NCBI GenBank assembly: GCA_964036275.1
Contig: CAXIWQ010000128.1
Location: 1-64,000 of the forward strand
Source of the DNA: Litoditis marina
Lineage: Eukaryota; Nematoda; Chromadorea; Rhabditida; Rhabditidae
Reading direction: 5' to 3'
Length of the DNA: 64,000 bases
Position 1 is the stretch's first letter. Each line of letters starts with the position of its first letter. This document shows positions 13,121 to 26,728 of the stretch, in pieces. The notes beneath the pieces were generated by a model, which searched no databases, had not been told where the DNA came from, and was given only the letters and a program-made list of their open reading frames with translations. The translations under genes and the position numbers were made by a program.

Positions 13121-15070
13121 TCAAAATGTCAATAACCGCGTTAATTCGTCTTTGTGGCTGTGCGCCACAGAATATATTGTCGTATTAGGTTTTTGTAGCT
13201 GGGAGCAACAGATTTGATAGCCGTATGAAATGTTCTCTGTAACTGCGAGGCAAAGAGTCAATAACCGCGTTAATTCGTCTTTTGTGGCTGTGCGCCACAG
13301 AATATATAGTCGTATTAGGTTTTTGTAGCTGGGAGCAACAGACTTGATAGCCGTATGAACTTTTTTCTGTAGCTGCAAGCCAACAAGTCGATAACCGCGA
13401 TAATTTGTATTTTGTGGCTGTGCGCCACAGAATAGATTGTCGTATTAGGTTTTTGTAGCTGGGAGCAACAGATTTGATAGCCGTATGAACTGTTCTCTGT
13501 AGCTGCAAGGCAAAGAGTCGATAACCGCGTCAATTCGTATTTTGTGGCTGTGCGCCACAGAATAGATAGTCGTATCAGGTTTTTGTAGCTGGGAGCAACA
13601 TACTTGGTAGCCGTATAACCTTTTTCCTGTAGCTGCACGGCAAAGAGTCAATAACCGCGTTAATTTGTCTTTTGTGGCTGTGCGCCACAGAATATAAAGT
13701 CGTATTAGGTTTTTGTAGCTGGGAGCAACAGACTTGATGGCCGTATGAACTTTTTTCTGTAGCTGCAAGGCAAAGAAGTAATAACCGCGTTAATTTGTCT
13801 TTTGTGGCTGTGCGCCACAGAATAGATTGTCGTATCAGGTTTTTGTAGCTGGGAGCAACAGACTTGATAGCCGTATGAACTTTTCTCTGTAGCTGCAAGC
13901 CAACAAGTCGATAACCGCGATATTTCGTGTTTTGTGGCTGTGCGCCACAGAATAGATTGTCGTATTAGGTTTTTGTAGCTGGGAGCAACAGATTTGATAG
14001 CCGTATGAACTGTTCTCTGTAGCTGCAAGGCAAAGAGTCGATAACCGCGTTAATTCGTATTTTGTGGCTGTGCGCCACAGAATAGATAGTCGTATCAGGT
14101 TTTTGTAGCTGGGAGCAACATACTTGATAGCCGTATAACCTTTTTCCTGTAGCTGCACGGCAAAGAGTCAATAACCGCGTTAATTTGTCTTTTGTGGCTG
14201 TGCGCCACAGAATATAAAGTCGTATTAGGTTTTTGTAGCTGGGAGCAACAGACTTGATAGCCGTATGAACTTTTTTCTGTAGCTGCAAGGCAAAGAGGTA
14301 ATAACCGCGTTAATTTGTCTTTTGTGGCTGTGCGCCACAGAATAGATTGTCGTATCAGGTTTTTGTAGCTGGGAGCAACAGACTTGATAGCCGTATGAAC
14401 TTTTTTCTGTAGCTGCAAGGCAAAGAGGTAATAACCGCGTTAATTTGTCTTTTGTGGCTGTGCGCCACAGGATATAAAGTCGTATTAGGTTTTTGTAGCC
14501 ATGAGCAACAGACTTGATAGCCGTATAAACTTTTTTCTGTAGCTGCAAGGCAAAGAGTCGATAACCGCGTTATATCGTATTTTGTGGCTGTGTGCCACAG
14601 AATAGATAGTTGTATTGGGTTTTTCTAGCTGGGAGCAACATACTTGATAGCCATATAAACTTTTTTCTGTAACTGCACGGCAAAGAGTCAATAACCGCGT
14701 TAATTTGTCTTTTGTGGCTGTGCGCCACAGAATATAAAGTCGTATTAGGTTTTTGTAGCTGGGAGGAACAGACTTGATAGCCGTATAAACTTTTTTTCTG
14801 TAGCTGCAAGGCAAAGAGGTAATAACCGCGTTAATTTGTCTTTTGTGGCTGTGCGCCACAGAATATAAAGTCGTATTAAGTTTTTGTAGCTGGGAGCAAC
14901 AGATTTGATATCCGTATGAAATGTTCTCTGTAACTGCAAGGCAAAGAGTCAATAACCGCGTTAATTTGTATTTTGTGGCTGTGCGCCACAGAATATAAAG
15001 TCGTATTATGTTTTTGTAGTTGGAAGCAACAGACTTGATAGCCGTATGATTTTTTTTCTGTAGCTGCAAG
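13121..15070. repeat. 15-monomer higher-order repeat (1,950 bp), copy 1
   Basis: Begins at the marker TCAAAATGTC (13,121) and ends before the next one (15,071). Length is exactly 1,950 bp. It shares private changes with copy 2, including GGGAGGAAC (14,761 and 16,711) and GATATCCG (about 14,907 and 16,857). A difference seen between the copies is TATTAAGTT here near 14,876 versus TATTAGGTT in copy 2. Confidence 0.9.
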
Positions 15071-17020
15071 TCAAAATGTCAATAACCGCGTTAATTCGTC
15101 TTTGTGGCTGTGCGCCACAGAATATATTGTCGTATTAGGTTTTTGTAGCTGGGAGCAACAGATTTGATAGCCGTATGAAATGTTCTCTGTAACTGCGAGG
15201 CAAAGAGTCAATAACCGCGTTAATTCGTCTTTTGTGGCTGTGCGCCACAGAATATATAGTCGTATTAGGTTTTTGTAGCTGGGAGCAACAGACTTGATAG
15301 CCGTATGAACTTTTTTCTGTAGCTGCAAGCCAACAAGTCGATAACCGCGATAATTTGTATTTTGTGGCTGTGCGCCACAGAATAGATTGTCGTATTAGGT
15401 TTTTGTAGCTGGGAGCAACAGATTTGATAGCCGTATGAACTGTTCTCTGTAGCTGCAAGGCAAAGAGTCGATAACCGCGTCAATTCGTATTTTGTGGCTG
15501 TGCGCCACAGAATAGATAGTCGTATCAGGTTTTTGTAGCTGGGAGCAACATACTTGGTAGCCGTATAACCTTTTTCCTGTAGCTGCACGGCAAAGAGTCA
15601 ATAACCGCGTTAATTTGTCTTTTGTGGCTGTGCGCCACAGAATATAAAGTCGTATTAGGTTTTTGTAGCTGGGAGCAACAGACTTGATGGCCGTATGAAC
15701 TTTTTTCTGTAGCTGCAAGGCAAAGAAGTAATAACCGCGTTAATTTGTCTTTTGTGGCTGTGCGCCACAGAATAGATTGTCGTATCAGGTTTTTGTAGCT
15801 GGGAGCAACAGACTTGATAGCCGTATGAACTTTTCTCTGTAGCTGCAAGCCAACAAGTCGATAACCGCGATATTTCGTGTTTTGTGGCTGTGCGCCACAG
15901 AATAGATTGTCGTATTAGGTTTTTGTAGCTGGGAGCAACAGATTTGATAGCCGTATGAACTGTTCTCTGTAGCTGCAAGGCAAAGAGTCGATAACCGCGT
16001 TAATTCGTATTTTGTGGCTGTGCGCCACAGAATAGATAGTCGTATCAGGTTTTTGTAGCTGGGAGCAACATACTTGATAGCCGTATAACCTTTTTCCTGT
16101 AGCTGCACGGCAAAGAGTCAATAACCGCGTTAATTTGTCTTTTGTGGCTGTGCGCCACAGAATATAAAGTCGTATTAGGTTTTTGTAGCTGGGAGCAACA
16201 GACTTGATAGCCGTATGAACTTTTTTCTGTAGCTGCAAGGCAAAGAGGTAATAACCGCGTTAATTTGTCTTTTGTGGCTGTGCGCCACAGAATAGATTGT
16301 CGTATCAGGTTTTTGTAGCTGGGAGCAACAGACTTGATAGCCGTATGAACTTTTTTCTGTAGCTGCAAGGCAAAGAGGTAATAACCGCGTTAATTTGTCT
16401 TTTGTGGCTGTGCGCCACAGGATATAAAGTCGTATTAGGTTTTTGTAGCCATGAGCAACAGACTTGATAGCCGTATAAACTTTTTTCTGTAGCTGCAAGG
16501 CAAAGAGTCGATAACCGCGTTATATCGTATTTTGTGGCTGTGTGCCACAGAATAGATAGTTGTATTGGGTTTTTCTAGCTGGGAGCAACATACTTGATAG
16601 CCATATAAACTTTTTTCTGTAACTGCACGGCAAAGAGTCAATAACCGCGTTAATTTGTCTTTTGTGGCTGTGCGCCACAGAATATAAAGTCGTATTAGGT
16701 TTTTGTAGCTGGGAGGAACAGACTTGATAGCCGTATAAACTTTTTTTCTGTAGCTGCAAGGCAAAGAGGTAATAACCGCGTTAATTTGTCTTTTGTGGCT
16801 GTGCGCCACAGAATATAAAGTCGTATTAGGTTTTTGTAGCTGGGAGCAACAGATTTGATATCCGTATGAAATGTTCTCTGTAACTGCAAGGCAAAGAGTC
16901 AATAACCGCGTTAATTTGTATTTTGTGGCTGTGCGCCACAGAATATAAAGTCGTATTATGTTTTTGTAGTTGGAAGCAACAGACTTGATAGCCGTATGAT
17001 TTTTTTTCTGTAGCTGCAAG
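15071..17020. repeat. 15-monomer higher-order repeat (1,950 bp), copy 2
   Basis: Second copy, directly adjacent and again exactly 1,950 bp from marker to marker. It is nearly identical to copy 1, indicating a very recent duplication. After 17,021 the monomer order changes. Confidence 0.9.
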
Positions 17021-18903
17021 TCAAAATGTCAATAACCGCGTTAATTCGTCTTTGTGGCTGTGCGCCACCGAATAGATTGTCGTATCAGGTTTTTGTAGCT
17101 GGGAGCAACAGACTTGATAGCCGTATGAACTTTTTTCTGTAGCTGCAAGGCAAAGAGGTAATAACCGCGTTAATTTGTCTTTTGTGGCTGTGCGCCACAG
17201 GATATAAAGTCGTATTAGGTTTTTGTAGCCATGAGCAACAGACTTGATAGCCGTATAAACTTTTTTCTGTAGCTGCAAGGCAAAGAGTCGATAACCGCGT
17301 TATATCGTATTTTGTGGCTGTGTGCCACAGAATAGATAGTTGTATTGGGTTTTTCTAGCTGGGAACAACATACTTGATAGCCATATAAACTTTTTTCTGT
17401 AGCTGCACGGCAAAGAGTCAATAACCGCGTTAATTTGTCTTTTGTGGCTGTGCGCCACAGAATATAAAGTCGTATTAGGTTTTTGTAGCTGGGAGCAACA
17501 GACTTGATAGCCGTATAAACTTTTTTTCTGTAGCTGCAAGGCAAAGAGGTAATAACCGCGTTAATTTGTCTTTTGTGGCTGTGCGCCACAGAATATAAAG
17601 TCGTATTAGGTTTTTGTTGCTGGGAGCAACAGACTTGATAGCCGTATGAACTTTTTTCTGTAGCTGCAAGGCAAAGAGTCGATAACCGCGTTATATCGTA
17701 TTTTGTGGCTGTGTGCCACAGAATAGATAGTTGTATTGGGTTTTTCTAGCTGGGAGCAACATACTTGATAGCCATATAAACTTTTTTCTGTAGCTGCACG
17801 GCAAAGAGTCAATAACCGCGTTAATTTGTCTTTTGTGGCTGTGCGCCACAGAATAGATTGTCGTATCAGGTTTTTGTAGCTGGGAGCAACAGACTTGATA
17901 GCCGTATGAACTTTTTTCTGTAGCTGCAAGGCAAAGAGGTAATAACCGCGTTAATTTGTATTTTGTGGCTGTGCTCCACAGGATATAAAGTCGTATTAGG
18001 TTTTTGTAGCTGGGAGCAACAGATTTGATAGCCGTATGAAATGTTCTCTGTAACTGCAAGGCAAAGAGTCAATAACCGCGTTAATTTGTATTTTGTGGCT
18101 GTGCGCCACAGAATAAAAAGTCGTATTATGTTTTTGTAGTTGGAAGCAACAGACTTGATAGCCGTATGATTTTTTTTTGTGGCTGCAAGTCAAAATGTCA
18201 ATAACCGCGTTAATTCGTCTTTGTGGCTGTGCGCCACAGAATAGATTATCGTATTAGGTTTTTGTAGCTGGGAGCAACAAATTTGATAGCCGTATGAAAT
18301 GTTCTCTGTAACTGCGAGGTAAAGAGTCAATAACCGCGTTAATTCGTCTTTTGTGGCTGTGCGCCACAGAATATATAGTCGTATTAGGTTTTTGTAGCTG
18401 GGAGCAACAGACTTGATAGCCGTATGAACTTTTCTCGGTAGCTGCAAGGCAAGGAGTCGATAACCGCGTTATATCGTATTTTGTGGCTGTGTGCCACAGA
18501 ATAGATAGTTGTATTGGGTTTTTCTAGCTGGGAGCAACATACTTGATAGCCATATAAACTTTTTTCTGTAGCTGCACGGCAAAGAGTCAATAACCGCGTT
18601 AATTTGTCTTTTGTGGCTGTGCGCCACAGAATAGATTGTCGTATCAGGTTTTTGTAGCTGGGAGCAACATACTTGATAGCCGTATGAACTTTTTTCTGTA
18701 GCTGCAAGGCAAAGAGGTAATAACCGCGTTAATTTGTCTTTTGTGGCTGTGCTCCACAGGATATAAAGTCGTATTAGGTTTTTGTAGCTGGGAGCAACAG
18801 ATTTGATAGCCGTATGAAATGTTCTCTGTAACTGCAAGGCAAAGAGTCAATAACCGCGTTAATTTGTATTTTGTGGCTGTGCGCCACAGAATATAAAGTC
18901 GTA

Positions 18904-18906
18904 TTA
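18904..18906. other. Target site duplication TTA (left)
   Basis: TTA immediately left of the DNA transposon. Uninterrupted copies of the same satellite variant (for example near 18,121) read CGTATTATGTTTTTG, so the site is explained by one TTA that was duplicated. Confidence 0.85.
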
Positions 18907-18942
18907 GGCTGTCTTCAGACTTTTTGTGCGATACAAGATACA
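18907..18942 (+). repeat. Left terminal inverted repeat (36 bp)
   Basis: Starts GGCTGTCTTC and is the exact reverse complement of 19878-19913. Beyond 36 bp the two ends diverge, although both continue with GATACA-type motifs. Confidence 0.93.
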
Positions 18943-19242
18943 CGATACATGCGCGCTCTAATCATGTGTATCGATTGCATTTTTGTAGCGGCGACAGATA
19001 CATGCGTCACGCGATGTATCTATCGTGTTCATACTTTTTCTACAGTATCTCGGCGTCAGATACATCATTTTGAATCGACGATACACTTTTTTTGAAGATT
19101 GCGGCCGGCATTCTACACTTCACTCATATTGTGGATACATCTAGGTTTTCGGATTATAAAAGTGATTTTTGTGAAATTTTTCCAATTGATAGAATGTTCC
19201 CCCACACAAAACAGATTGGTATCCGCAAAAAAATTTCATTTT

Positions 19243-19274
19243 CGCGCGCGACGCGCGCACGCGACGCGTCAAAA
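19243..19274. repeat. CG-rich interior motif of the DNA transposon, copy 1
   Basis: A GCGCGC / CGCGACGCG cluster followed by TCAAAATG. Related clusters lie at 19,356-19,389, 19,480-19,514 and, inverted, 19,649-19,675, all joined to a CAAAA/T stretch. They stand out from the AT-rich interior and form a dispersed internal repeat of unknown role. Confidence 0.6.
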
Positions 19275-19534
19275 TGAGAAAATATGAAGATTGGGGTCAA
19301 ATTTGTGAACTGTGATCGATCATGGAGATTGCGATCGTGGATATCAATTTTATATCACGCGACGCGTGCACGCGCCGCGACAAAAATTTAAAAACCCGTA
19401 GAATTCAATAAAACTTGGGAACCTGAGAAAATTGATCATTCTGAAGTCAGATGTGAGCTTGGTACGAACTTGGGATCAAGCGCGTGCGCAGCACGCGACG
19501 CGACAAAATTTTTTAACTTTTGTGCATGAAGATA

Positions 19535-19562
19535 AATTGAGTGAAATTGAGTGAAATTGAGT
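19535..19562. repeat. Short tandem repeat ATTGAGTGAA x ~3
   Basis: Three near-perfect 10-bp units inside the DNA transposon. A local slippage product with no apparent function. Confidence 0.75.
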
Positions 19563-19877
19563 ATAAGGCTTGGGGATCGGTATCAATGATCATCAGCGTT
19601 TTTGTTTTTCACGATGTCCAAAGTTTATCGAAATTCATTCATTTTCACATTTTGTTGCGGCGCGCGTCGCGAGCGATGAGATAGACGTCAATTTGAATAA
19701 TACCTATAAATATCTATGAAATAAAGAATTTAAAATTGTTAAAATTTACTTTTGAATTTGAAACTAACAAAATCGAAAAAATGTATCCTGGAACGTTCAT
19801 ACTTTTCTGATACGTTCGCGCCAAGATACGGATACAAAATGAGACGATACAAATAATTCGAAAATGAATCGTGTATC

Positions 19878-19913
19878 TGTATCTTGTATCGCACAAAAAG
19901 TCTGAAGACAGCC
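19878..19913 (-). repeat. Right terminal inverted repeat (36 bp)
   Basis: Ends with GAAGACAGCC and is the exact reverse complement of the left end. Perfect identity of the two ends suggests a recent or functional terminus. Confidence 0.93.
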
Positions 19914-19916
19914 TTA
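19914..19916. other. Target site duplication TTA (right)
   Basis: TTA immediately right of the DNA transposon, resuming the satellite as TTATGTTTTTGTAG. Removing 18907-19916 restores a continuous monomer. Confidence 0.85.
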
Positions 19917-22900
19917 TGTTTTTGTAGTTGGAAGCAACAGACTTGATAGCCGTATGATTTTTTTTGTAGCTGCAAGTCAAAATGTCAATAACCGCGTTAA
20001 TTCGTCTTTGTGGCTGTGCGCCACAGAATAGATTGTCGTATCAGGTTTTTGTAGTTGGGAGCAACAGACTTGATAGCCGTATGAACTTTTTTCTGTAGCT
20101 GCAAGGCAAAGAGGTAATAACCGCGTTAATTTGTCTTTTGTGGCTGTGCGCCACAGGATATAAAGTCGTATTAGGTTTTTGTAGCCATGAGCAACAGACT
20201 TGATAGCCGTATAAACTTTTTTCTGTAGCTGCAAGGCAAAGAGTCGATAACCGCGTTATATAGTATTTTGTGGCTGTGTGCCACAGAATAGATAGTTGTA
20301 TTGGGTTTTTCTAGCTGGGAACAACATACTTGATAGCCATATAAACTTTTTTCTGTAGCTGCACGGCAAAGAGTCAATAACCGCGTTAATTTGTCTTTTG
20401 TGGCTGTGCGCCACAGAATATAAAGTCGTATTAGGTTTTTGTAGCTGGGAGCAACAGACTTGATAGCCGTATAAACTTTTTTTCTGTAGCTGCAAGGCAA
20501 AGAGGTAATAACCGCGTTAATTTGTCTTTTGTGGCTGTGCGCCACAGAATATAAAGTCGTATTAGGTTTTTGTAGCTGGGAGCAACAGATTTGATAGCCG
20601 TATGAAATGTTCTCTGTAACTGCAAGGCAAAGAGTCAATAACCGCGTTAATTTGTATTTTGTGGCTGTGCGCCACAGAATATAAAGTCGTATTATGTTTT
20701 TGTAGTTGGAAGCAACAGACTTGATAGCCGTATGATTTTTTTTTTGTGGCTGCAAGTCAAAATGTCAATAACCGCGTTAATTCGTCTTTGTGGCTGTGCG
20801 CCACAGAATAGATTGTCGTATTAGGTTTTTGTAGCTGGGAGCAACAGATTTGATAGCCGTATGAAATGTTCTCTGTAACTGCGAGGTAAAGAGTCAATAA
20901 CCGCGTTAATTCGTCTTTTGTGGCTGTGCGCCACAGAATATATAGTCGTATTAGGTTTTTGTAGCTGGGAGCAACAGACTTGATAGCCGTATGAACTTTT
21001 CTCGGTAGCTGCAAGCCAACAAGTCGATAACCGCGATAATTTGTATTTTGTGGCTGTGCGCCACAGAATAGATTGTCGTATTAGGTTTTTGTAGCTGGGA
21101 GCAACAGATTTGATAGCCGTATGAACTTTTTTCTGTAGCTGCAAGGCAAAGAGGTAATAACCGCGTTAATTTGTCTTTTGTGGCTGTGCGCCACAGAATA
21201 GATTGTCGTATCAGGTTTTTGTAGCTGGGAGCAACAGACTTGATAGCCGTATGAACTTTTCTCTGTAGCTGCAAGCCAACAAGTCGATAACCGCGATATT
21301 CCGTGTTTTGTGGCTGTGCGCCACAGAATAGATTGTCGTATTATGTTTCTGTAGTTGGAAGCAACAGACTTGATAGCCGTATGATTTTTTTTGTAGCTGC
21401 AAGTCAAAATGTCAATAACCGCGTTAATTCGTCTTTGTGGCTGTGCGCCACAGAATAGATTGTCGTATCAGGTTTTTGTAGCTGGGAGCAACAGATTTGA
21501 TAGCCGTATGAAATGTTATCTGTAACTGCGAGGCAAAGAGTCAATAACCGCGTTAATTCGTCTTTTGTGGCTGTGCGCCACAGAATATATAGTCGTATTA
21601 GGTTTTTGTAGCTGGGAGCAACAGACTTGATAGCCGTATGAACTGTTCTCTGTAGCTGCAAGGCAAAGAGTCGATAACCGCGTTAACTCGTATTTTGTGG
21701 CTGTGCGCCACAGAATAGATAGTCGTATTAGGTTTTTTTAGCTGGGAGCAACATACTTGATAGCCGTATAACCTTTTTCCTGTAGCTGCACGGCAAAGAG
21801 TCAATAACCGCGTTAATTTGTCTTTTGTGGCTGTGCGCCACAGAATATAAAGTCGTATTAGGTTTTCGTAGCTGGGAGCAACAGACTTGATAGCCGTATG
21901 AAATGTTCTCTGTAACTGCAAGGCAAAGAGTCAATAACCGCGTTAATTTGTATTTTGTGGCTGTGCGCCACAGAATATAAAGTCGTATTATGTTTTTGTA
22001 GTTGGAAGCAACAGACTTGATAGCCGTATGATTTTTTTTTGTAGCTGCAAGTCAAAATGTCAATAACCGCGTTAATTCGTCTTTGTGGCTGTGCGCCACA
22101 GAATAGATTGTCGTATCAGGTTTTTGTAGCTGGGAGCAACAGACTTGATAGCCGTATGAACTTTTTTCTGTAGCTGCAAGGCAAAGAGGTAATAACCGCG
22201 TTAATTTGTCTTTTGTGGCTGTGCGCCACAGGATATAAAGTCGTATTAGGTTTTTGTAGCCATGAGCAACAGACTTGATAGCCGTATAAACTTTTTTTCT
22301 GTAGCTGCAAGGCAAAGAGTCGATAACCGCGTTATATCGTATTTTGTGGCTGTGTGCCACAGAATAGATAGTTGTATTGGGTTTTTCTAGCTGGGAACAA
22401 CATACTTGATAGCCATATAAACTTTTTTCTGTAGCTGCACGGCAAAGAGTCAATAACCGCGTTAATTTGTCTTTTGTGGCTGTGCGCCACAGAATATAAA
22501 GTCGTATTAGGTTTTTGTAGCTGGGAGCAACAGACTTGATAGCCGTATAAACTTTTTTTCTGTAGCTGCAAGGCAAAGAGGTAATAACCGCGTTAATTTG
22601 TCTTTTGTGGCTGTGCGCCACAGAATATAAAGTCGTATTAGGTTTTTGTAGCTGGGAGCAACAGACTTGATAGCCGTATGAACTTTTTTCTGTAGCTGCA
22701 AGGCAAAGAGTCGATAACCGCGTTATATCGTATTTTGTGGCTGTGTGCCACAGAATAGATAGTTGTATTGGGTTTTTCTAGCTGGGAGCAACATACTTGA
22801 TAGCCATATAAACTTTTTTCTGTAGCTGCACGGCAAAGAGTCAATAACCGCGTTAATTTGTCTTTTGTGGCTGTGCGCCACAGAATAGATTGTCGTATCA

Positions 22901-23112
22901 GGTTTTTGTAGCTGGGAGCAACAGACTTGATAGCCGTATGAACTTTTTTCTGTAGCTGCAAGGCAAAGAAGTAATAACCGCGTTAATTTGTCTTTTGTGG
23001 CTGTGCGCCACAGGATATAAAGTCGTATTAGGTTTTTGTAGCCATGAGCAACAGACTTGATAGCCGTATAAACTTTTTTCTGTAGCTGCAAGGCAAAGAG
23101 TCGATAACCGCG

Positions 23113-26100
23113 TTATATCGTATTTTGTGGCTGTGTGCCACAGAATAGATAGTTGTATTGGGTTTTTCTAGCTGGGAGCAACATACTTGATAGCCATATA
23201 AACTTTTTTCTGTAGCTGCACGGCAAAGAGTCAATAACCGCGTTAATTTGTCTTTTGTGGCTGTGCGCCACAGAATATAAAGTCGTATTAGGTTTTTGTA
23301 GCTGGGAGCAACAGACTTGATAGCCGTATAAACTTTTTTTCTGTAGCTGCAAGGCAAAGAGGTAATAACCGCGTTAATTTGTCCTTTGTGGCTGTGCGCC
23401 ACAGAATATAAAGTCGTATTAGGTTTTTGTAGCTGGGAGCAACAGATTTGATAGCCGTATGAAATGTTCTCTGTAACTGCAAGGCGAAGAGTCAATAACC
23501 GCGTTAATTTGTATTTTGTGGCTGTGCGCCACAGAATATAAAGTCGTATTATGTTTTTGTAGTTGGAAGCAACAGACTTGATAGCCGTATGATTTTTTTT
23601 TGTAGCTGCAAGTCAAAATGTCAATAACCGCGTTAATTCGTCTTTGTGGCTGTGCGCCACAGAATAGATAGTCGTATCAGGTTTTTGTAGCTGGGAGCAA
23701 CATACTTGATAGCCGTATAACCTTTTTCCTGTAGCTGCACGGCAAAGAGTCAATAACCGCGTTAATTTGTCTTTTGTGGCTGTGCGCCACAGAATATAAA
23801 GTCGTATTAGGTTTTTGTAGCTGGGAGCAACAGACTTGATAGCCGTATGAACTTTTTTCTGTAGCTGCAAGGCAAAGAGTTGATAACCGCGTTATATCGT
23901 ATTTTGTGGCTGTGTGCCACAGAATAGATAGTTGTATTGGGTTTTTCTAGCTGGGAACAACATACTTGATAGCCATATAAACTTTTTTCTGTAGCTGCAC
24001 GGCAAAGAGTCAATAACCGCGTTAATTTGTTTTTTGTGGCTGTGCGCCACAGAATATAAAGTCGTATTAGGTTTTTGTAGCTGGGAGCAACAGACTTGAT
24101 AGCCGTATAAACTTTTTTTCTGTAGCTGCAAGGCAAAGAGGTAATAACCGCGTTAATTTGTCTTTTGTGGCTGTGCGCCACAGAATATAAAGTCGTATTA
24201 GGTTTTTGTAGCTGGGAGCAACAGATTTGATAGCCGTATGAAATGTTCTCTGTAACTGCAAGGCAAAGAGTCAATAACCGCGTTAATTTGTATTTTGTGG
24301 CTGTGCGCCACATAATATAAAGTCGTATTATGTTTTTGTAGTTGGAAGCAACAGACTTGATAGCCGTATGATTTTTTTTTGTAGCTGCAAGTCAAAATGT
24401 CAATAACCGCGTTAATTCGTCTTTGTGGCTGTGCGCCACAGAATAGATTGTCGTATTAGGTTTTTGTAGCTGGGAGCAATAGATTTGATAGCCGTATGAA
24501 ATGTTCTCTGTAACTGCGAGGCAAAGAATCAATAACCGCGTTAATTCGTCTTTTGTGGCTGTGCGCCACAGAATATATAGTCGTATTAGGTTTTTGTAGC
24601 TGGGAGCAACAGACTTGATAGCCGTATGAACTTTTCTCGGTAGCTGCAAGCCAACAAGTCGATAACCGTGATAATTTGTATTTTGTGGCTGTGCGCCACA
24701 GAATAGATTGTCGTATTAGGTTTTTGTAGCTGGGACCAACAGATTTGATAGCCGTATGAACTTTTTTCTGTAGCTACAAGGCAAAGAAGTAATGACCGCG
24801 TTAATTTGTCTTTTGTGGCTGTGCGCCACAGAATAGATTGTCGTATCAGGTTTTTGTAGCTGGGAGCAACAGACTTGATAGCCGTATGAACTTTTCTCTG
24901 TAGCTGCAAGCCAACAAGTCGATAACCGCGATATTTCGTGTTTTGTGGCTGTGCGCCACAGAATAGATTGTCGTATCAGGTTTTTGTAGCTGGGAGCAAC
25001 AGATTTGATAGCCGTATGAAATGTTATCTGTAACTGCGAGGCAAAGAGTCAATAACCGCGTTAATTCGTCTTTTGTGGCTGTGCGCCACAGAATATATAG
25101 TCGTATTAGGTTTTTGTAGCTGGGAGCAACAGACTTGATAGCCGTATGAACTGTTCTCTGTAGCTGCAAGGCAAAGAGTCAATAACCGCGTTAATTCGTA
25201 TTTTGTGGCTGTGCGCCACAGAATAGATAGTCGTATTATGTTTTTTTTAGCTGGGAGCAACATACTTGATAGCCGTATAACCTTTTTCCTGTAGCTGCAC
25301 GGCAAAGAGTCAATAACCGCGTTAATTTGTCTTTTGTGGCTGTGCGCCACAGAATATAAAGTCGTATTAGGTTTTCGTAGCTGGGAGCAACAGACTTGAT
25401 AGCCGTATGAATTTTTTTCTGTAGCTGCAAGGCAAAGAGGTAATAACCGCGTTAATTTGTCTTTTGTGGCTGTGCGCCACAGAATAGATGGTCGTATCAG
25501 GTTTTTGTAGCTGGGAGCAACAGACTTGATAGCCGTATGAACTTTTCTCTGTAGCTGCAAGCCAACAAGTCGATAACCGCGATAATTCGTATTTTGTGGC
25601 TGTGCGCCACAGAATAGATTGTCGTATTAGGTTTTTGTAGCTGGGAGCAACAGATTTGATAGCCGTGTGAACTGTTCTCTGTAGCTGCAAGGCAAAGAGT
25701 CGATAACCGCGTTAATTCGTATTTTGTGGCTGTGCGCCACAGAATAGATTGTCGTATTAGGTTTTTGTAGCTGGGAGCAACAGATTTGATAGCCGTATGA
25801 ACTTTTTTCTGTAGCTGCAAGGCAAAGAGGTAATAACCGCGTTAATTTGTCTTTTGTGGCTGTGCGCCACAGAATAGATTGTCGTATCAGGTTTTTGTAG
25901 CTGGGAGCAACAGACTTGATAGCCGTATAAACTTTTCTCTGTAGCTGCAAGCCAACAAGTCGATAACCGCGATATTTCGTGTTTTGTGGCTGTGCGCCAC
26001 AGAATAGATTGTCGTATTATGTTTCTGTAGTTGGAAGCAACAGACTTGATAGCCGTATGATTTTTTTTTGTAGCTGCAAGTCAAAATGTCAATAACCGCG

Positions 26101-26728
26101 TTAATTCGTCTTTGTGGCTGTGCGCCACAGAATAGATTGTCGTATTAGGTTTTTGTAGCTGGGAGCAACAGATTTGATAGCCGTATAAAATGTTATCTGT
26201 AACTGCGAGGCGAAGAGTCAATAACCGCGTTAATTCGTCTTTTGTGGCTGTGCGCCACAGAATATATAGTCGTATTAGGTTTTTGTAGCTGGGAGCAACA
26301 GACTTGATAGCCGTATGAACTGTTCTCTGTAGCTGCAAGGCAAAGAGTCGATAACCGCGTTAATTCGTATTTTGTGGCTGTGCGCCACAGAATAGATAGT
26401 CGTATTAGGTTTTTTTAGCTGGGAGCAACATACTTAATAGCCGTATAACCTTTTTCCTGTAGCTGCACGGCAAAGAGTCAATAACCGCGTTAATTTGTCT
26501 TTTGTGGGTGTGCGCCACAGAATATAAAATCGTATCAGGTTTTCGTAGCTGGGAGCAACAGACTTGATAGCCGTATGAATTTTTTTCTGTAGCTGCAAGG
26601 CAAAGAGGTAATAACCGCGTTAATTTGTCTGTTGTGGCTGTGCGCCACAGAATAGATTGTCGTATCAGGTTTTTGTAGCTGGGAGCAACAGACTTGATAG
26701 CCGTATGAACTGTTCTCTGTAGCTGCAA
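23113..26728. repeat. Large duplication (~3.6 kb of satellite), copy 1
   Basis: Block of about 28 monomers repeated downstream. The offset is 4,283-4,285 bp up to about 25,400 and 4,415 bp from 25,887 on, so copy 2 has gained a net single monomer. Shared rare variants include GGCGAAGAG (23,484 and 27,769), AGCAATAGATT, GGGACCAACAG and CTACAAGGC. Confidence 0.8.

Larger units (their letters stand above)
1..18906. repeat. 130-bp satellite array, block 1
   Basis: Uninterrupted head-to-tail tandem repeat of about 130 bp, all in one orientation. Each monomer carries, in order, a T-run with GTAGCTGGGAGCAACA, GATAGCCGTATGAAC, a T-run with TGTAGCTGCAAGGCAAAG, GATAACCGCGTTAAT, and TGTGGCTGTGCGCCACAG followed by GATAGTCGTATTAGG. 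Monomers differ by a few substitutions and by 1-5 bp indels, mostly in the T-runs. The block contains no gene and ends in the TTA target site of the DNA transposon. Combinations of variant monomers recur as higher-order repeats, listed separately. The left edge continues beyond the window. Confidence 0.98.
18907..19913. mobile_element. Non-autonomous DNA transposon (1,007 bp), PIF/Harbinger-like
   Basis: Non-satellite insert bounded by perfect 36-bp terminal inverted repeats beginning GGCTGTCTTC and flanked by a 3-bp TTA duplication. TTA/TAA targets and GG-starting termini are typical of the PIF/Harbinger superfamily; a Tc1/mariner TA duplication does not fit. Both sub-terminal zones are crowded with GATAC/GTATC (about nine on the left to 19,090, eight on the right from 19,785), plausible transposase-binding sites. 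The interior has AT-rich DNA with CG-rich islets. No transposase is visible; the longest frames (about 60-90 codons) lack recognisable domains. It therefore looks like a MITE-like or deleted element moved in trans. It occurs once in the window. Assignment to the superfamily rests only on the ends. Confidence 0.85.
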